This document shows positions 61,526 through 64,000 of a stretch of DNA of 64,000 nucleotides, one piece after another. Under the pieces are notes generated by a model. The model did not search any database, was not told the origin of the DNA, and saw nothing but the letters and a program-made list of their open reading frames with translations. This stretch comes from Paraburkholderia solisilvae (GTDB taxonomy: Bacteria; Pseudomonadota; Gammaproteobacteria; Burkholderiales; Burkholderiaceae). A program made the position numbers and the translations under genes. Location: contig NZ_CADIKF010000005.1 in assembly GCF_902859875.1 (NCBI RefSeq), positions 114,436-178,435 of the forward strand, read 5' to 3'. Each line of letters starts with the position of its first letter. Position 1 is the stretch's first letter.

Positions 61526-62395
61526 GTGAACGCACCTGCTTCCCTACCGGCCGCAACGCCGTCATTCATCGAATTGAGCCATGGCCTGAGCATGCCGTAT
61601 GTCGAGCGGGGCGCAGGCGACTTGCTGCTCTTCGTGCACGGCTCGCTGTGCGACTACCGTTACTGGCAGCCGCAACTCGACGGTTTGTCGGATCGCTACC
61701 GGTGCGTCGCGGTCAGCCTTACGCACTACTGGCCGAATGCCGATACGCCGGCGCGCTTTCCGTTCAGCTGGAGTCGCCACGCCGACGAACTCGCCGAATT
61801 TATCGAGCGCCTCGGCGCGGGTCCTGCCCATGTGATCGGGCATTCGCGTGGCGGCGCCGTGTCGTTTCATTTTGCGCGCCGGCATGCGCGGCATCTGCGC
61901 ACGCTGACCCTCGCGGACCCGGGCGGGCCGTTGCAGATTGCCGGCCGGCCGCTTGCGCGCCTGCCGGAAACGGTCAATGCGCTGCGCGCGCGGGCCGCGC
62001 AACTCATCGAAGCAGGAAGCGTGGACGCAGGCCTGCAACTCTTCGTCGATTCGGTGAGCCGTCCGGGTTTCTGGGCAAAGAGCACGGCGGCGTTCCGCAC
62101 CATGGCGCTCGACAATGCGCATACGCTTGCGCGCCAGTTCCGCGATCCGCTGCCGGCCTACGTGCGCGACGAAGCCGTGCAGGTGCGCTGCCCGCTGCTG
62201 TTGATCGATGGGGAGAAGAGCCCGGAGATGTTCAAACGGACTGCGACCGCGCTCGCTTCATGGTTGCCGGACGCGCGCCGCAAGACGGTTCACGGCGCGT
62301 CGCATGGAATGAATCTCGCACATCCTGCCGCGTTCAATCGGTACATCGACGAATTCGTGCGCGACGCAAGCGTCACGCATCGCGGCGCGGCGTGA
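61526..62395 (+). CDS. Alpha/beta hydrolase
   Basis: This 289-residue hydrolase has the nucleophile elbow GHSRGGAV (Ser of HVIGHSRGG), the oxyanion region LLFVHGSLCDYRYWQP, a likely acidic residue in LLIDGEKSPE and a terminal catalytic His in VHGASHGMNLAHP. The reaction is not predictable from the sequence. I start it at GTG 61526, since the frame upstream lacks homology, but internal ATGs are possible. It is convergent with the next gene across a perfect hairpin. Confidence 0.82.
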   Translation: MNAPASLPAATPSFIELSHGLSMPYVERGAGDLLLFVHGSLCDYRYWQPQLDGLSDRYRCVAVSLTHYWPNADTPARFPFSWSRHADELAEFIERLGAGPAHVIGHSRGGAVSFHFARRHARHLRTLTLADPGGPLQIAGRPLARLPETVNALRARAAQLIEAGSVDAGLQLFVDSVSRPGFWAKSTAAFRTMALDNAHTLARQFRDPLPAYVRDEAVQVRCPLLLIDGEKSPEMFKRTATALASWLPDARRKTVHGASHGMNLAHPAAFNRYIDEFVRDASVTHRGAA

Positions 62396-62401
62396 TGTGC
62401 G

Positions 62402-62428
62402 GCGTGCGCGCTTCATCGGCGCGCACGC
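62402..62428. terminator. Perfect 10-bp hairpin between convergent genes
   Basis: GCGTGCGCGC (62402-62411) and GCGCGCACGC (62419-62428) form a perfect stem around a 7-base loop, exactly between two converging genes. There is no T-run on either side, but the position suggests shared termination or 3'-end protection. Confidence 0.55.
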
Positions 62429-62437
62429 GATAAACCT

Positions 62438-62854
62438 TCAGCGCTTCTTCTGCTTGGGCTTGCGATGCGCGTCTTCATCGAGCGCGCGTTCCGCCGTTTC
62501 GCCGACCAGGCCGCAATAGTAAAGATGCGCGCCGATCGCGAGCGAGTCGTTGCGAATTTCATGGAACGCCTTCCACGCCTTCGCCGGGTTCTTGAACACC
62601 AGATAGTGAGCCTGCTGCGAAATCAGCCGCGCGACTTCGTGCAGGCCGTGGCCATGCAAGCGGTCGACGAGCGCGTCGAGACTGTCGTGCGTGCGCGCAT
62701 CGGTGCGCGGGTAGAGCATGTGCAGTACCGCGATCTTTTCGCTGGCAAGCGCCGCTGACATAGCCAGCACGATGTCCTGGTGATTCAGCGCGGTGACGAC
62801 GGCTTCTTCCTGCTCACCGGTATCCGGGAACAGCGCTTCCATACTTAGAGTCAT
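62438..62854 (-). CDS. Hypothetical protein, 138 residues
   Basis: This is a soluble protein of no family I recognise. It looks largely helical (EEAVVTALNHQDIVLAMSAALASEKIAVLHML, and LDALVDRLHGHGLHEVARLISQQAHYLVFK), with a basic Lys-rich end. The ATG at 62854 has AGGG 11 bases upstream; the in-frame ATG at 62863 is too close to it. It is divergent from gltA across a 381-base gap. Confidence 0.65.
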   Translation of the reverse strand: MTLSMEALFPDTGEQEEAVVTALNHQDIVLAMSAALASEKIAVLHMLYPRTDARTHDSLDALVDRLHGHGLHEVARLISQQAHYLVFKNPAKAWKAFHEIRNDSLAIGAHLYYCGLVGETAERALDEDAHRKPKQKKR

Positions 62855-63235
62855 GTTTGACATCCCTGTTTAATCCGTTTCATCGACAGCTATACATCAC
62901 GCAAAAAACCAGCACAACTTGCGATGATGCACAGATGGAACATTGAGTGACAGCAGTATCGCAGACTGGTTCGCGCGTTGTCCGGTTCCAATGGGCAAAA
63001 GATTGTTGCATCCAGAGTGCTTTCTTTCATTTTGTCGGTTTCGCGTATGCCCTTGTGCCGGGCTTTGTATCGACGAGTGTTTCTTCCGGTGGCAAGCATT
63101 GTTGCGTATAACGACGCAAAGTTGACGAACCCTCGCCGTAGAATGCAGGTCGATTATCAGAGCGGGTGGCAGCGCGTCACATTGCATTCAGGTGTTAACG
63201 GCGGCTCGCGCAATGAATTGATACGAGGACTTCGA
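62855..63235. other. Intergenic region upstream of gltA
   Basis: This 381-base stretch is noticeably more AT-rich than its surroundings and holds the gltA upstream region. Several TATA-like and TTGAC-like hexamers occur (for example TTGACG at 63122), but no pair has proper spacing, so I name no promoter. No gene is evident. Confidence 0.5.
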
Positions 63236-64000
63236 ATGAATAGCTCAGGCGCACACGCAACGCTGACGTTTTCGGACAGCAGCGAGAAAATCGACTTGCC
63301 GATCTACAAAGGGGCGATGGGCCCGGACGTGGTCGACATCCGCAAACTGTACGGCCAGACCGGCAAGTTCACGTACGACCCGGGCTTCATGTCGACGGCA
63401 TCGTGCAATTCGGCTATCACGTACATCGACGGTGACAAGGGCGAACTGCTGTACCGCGGCTATCCGATCGACAATCTCGCGCAAAATGCGGATTTCCTCG
63501 AAACCTGCTACCTGTTGCTGAAAGGCGAACTGCCGAATCCGCAGCAAAAGGAAGAGTTCGTCAATGCCGTCACCACCCACACGATGGTGCACGAGCAGAT
63601 GCATTTCTTCTTCCGCGGCTTCCGTCGCGACGCGCACCCGATGGCGATTCTGGTGGCGGCGGTCGGCGCGCTGTCCGCGTTCTATCACGACTCGCTCGAC
63701 ATCACGAATGCGGATCACCGTGACGTATCGGCGATTCGCATGATCGCGAAGCTGCCGACGCTGGTCGCGATGGCGTACAAGTACAGCATCGGCCAGCCGT
63801 TTGTGTATCCGCAGAACGACCTTTCGTATAGCGCGAACTTCATGCACATGATGTTCTCGACGCCGTCCGAGGAATTCAAGGTCAACGATGTGCTGGTGCG
63901 CGCGCTCGACCGCATCCTGATCCTGCATGCGGACCACGAGCAGAACGCGTCGACTTCGACGGTGCGTCTTGCGGGTTCGTCGGGTGCGAACCCGTTTGCG
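63236..64000 (+). CDS. gltA: Citrate synthase, type II (5' part; gene continues past window)
   Basis: Citrate synthase condenses acetyl-CoA and oxaloacetate at the entry to the TCA cycle. The 255 codons present show the Gram-negative (hexameric, NADH-inhibited) type: [50 protein letters not shown] and the first catalytic His region [25 protein letters not shown], close to the window end. ACGAGGACTTCGA precedes the ATG. The usual neighbours (sdh genes, sdhE) are not upstream; instead a divergent hypothetical gene is found. Confidence 0.96.
   Translation, partial: MNSSGAHATLTFSDSSEKIDLPIYKGAMGPDVVDIRKLYGQTGKFTYDPGFMSTASCNSAITYIDGDKGELLYRGYPIDNLAQNADFLETCYLLLKGELPNPQQKEEFVNAVTTHTMVHEQMHFFFRGFRRDAHPMAILVAAVGALSAFYHDSLDITNADHRDVSAIRMIAKLPTLVAMAYKYSIGQPFVYPQNDLSYSANFMHMMFSTPSEEFKVNDVLVRALDRILILHADHEQNASTSTVRLAGSSGANPFA

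Overview
The window is GC-rich proteobacterial DNA (roughly 65% G+C by eye). Gene content and protein style point to a Burkholderiaceae bacterium, most likely Paraburkholderia or a close relative. The pointers are the non-phosphorylative sugar pathways, two LysR regulators and three AraC/RpiR-type regulators, a cobalamin-riboswitch cbtBA locus, a NasT/NasS nitrate-assimilation locus and a type II citrate synthase. I see no rRNA, tRNA, insertion sequence, phage or CRISPR array. Coding is dense, and codon use looks uniform apart from the short peptide genes near 17 kb.

Layout. 0-5.2 kb: edge of an RpiR-type regulator, an ankyrin protein, a secreted DUF3280-like protein, a DnaJ-like chaperone, an SDR and a small hypothetical protein. 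5.2-16.1 kb: an L-rhamnose locus with an SDR (probable 2-keto-3-deoxyrhamnonate 4-dehydrogenase), L-rhamnonate dehydratase, L-rhamnose 1-dehydrogenase, a LysR regulator, rhamnose mutarotase, a lactonase and a four-gene ABC importer. It encodes uptake and oxidation of L-rhamnose, but the final diketo-acid hydrolase or aldolase is not in the window. It closes with an intrinsic terminator.

16.1-23.1 kb holds the most unusual region. A divergent RcsB-like response regulator faces three tandem, 2-nt-spaced genes for 37-49 residue double-glycine peptides. They are followed by an LpxL-like acyltransferase homologue, a HlyD adaptor, a C39-peptidase ABC exporter and a TolC-type outer-membrane channel. 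This looks like a complete type I secretion system for a small ribosomal peptide family, possibly modified by acylation. I do not recognise it as a described system, and no immunity gene is visible.

23.2-25.9 kb: IlvD/Edd-type L-arabinonate-like dehydratase plus a DHDPS-family lyase. 25.9-33.7 kb: assimilatory nitrate/nitrite reduction (nirB-nirD-nasA-nasT-nasS, minus strand). The nirB leader carries two hairpins with A1/G4 hexaloops, as expected of a NasT (ANTAR) target, just downstream of a sigma-54-type promoter. 33.8-41.5 kb: a dienelactone-hydrolase-like protein lacking its catalytic residues, a histidine phosphatase, a cobalamin riboswitch with cbtB-cbtA, a LysR/AEC-transporter pair, a DadA-like oxidase and a ferredoxin. 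41.6-50 kb: MbfA iron exporter, an AcoR-type sigma-54 activator, DUF1488, a purine permease and a slipin/NfeD pair.

50-56.9 kb: an AraC regulator divergent from valine-catabolism-type genes (acyl-CoA dehydrogenase, acyl-CoA synthetase, mmsA, mmsB), with an 18-bp direct repeat in the divergent promoter region. 56.9-59.8 kb: a siderophore-interacting reductase and a His-rich PadR (YqjI-like) repressor with three AT-rich palindromes upstream, then an AraC regulator. 60-64 kb: a MreB paralogue, an alpha/beta hydrolase, a small hypothetical protein and the 5' part of gltA.
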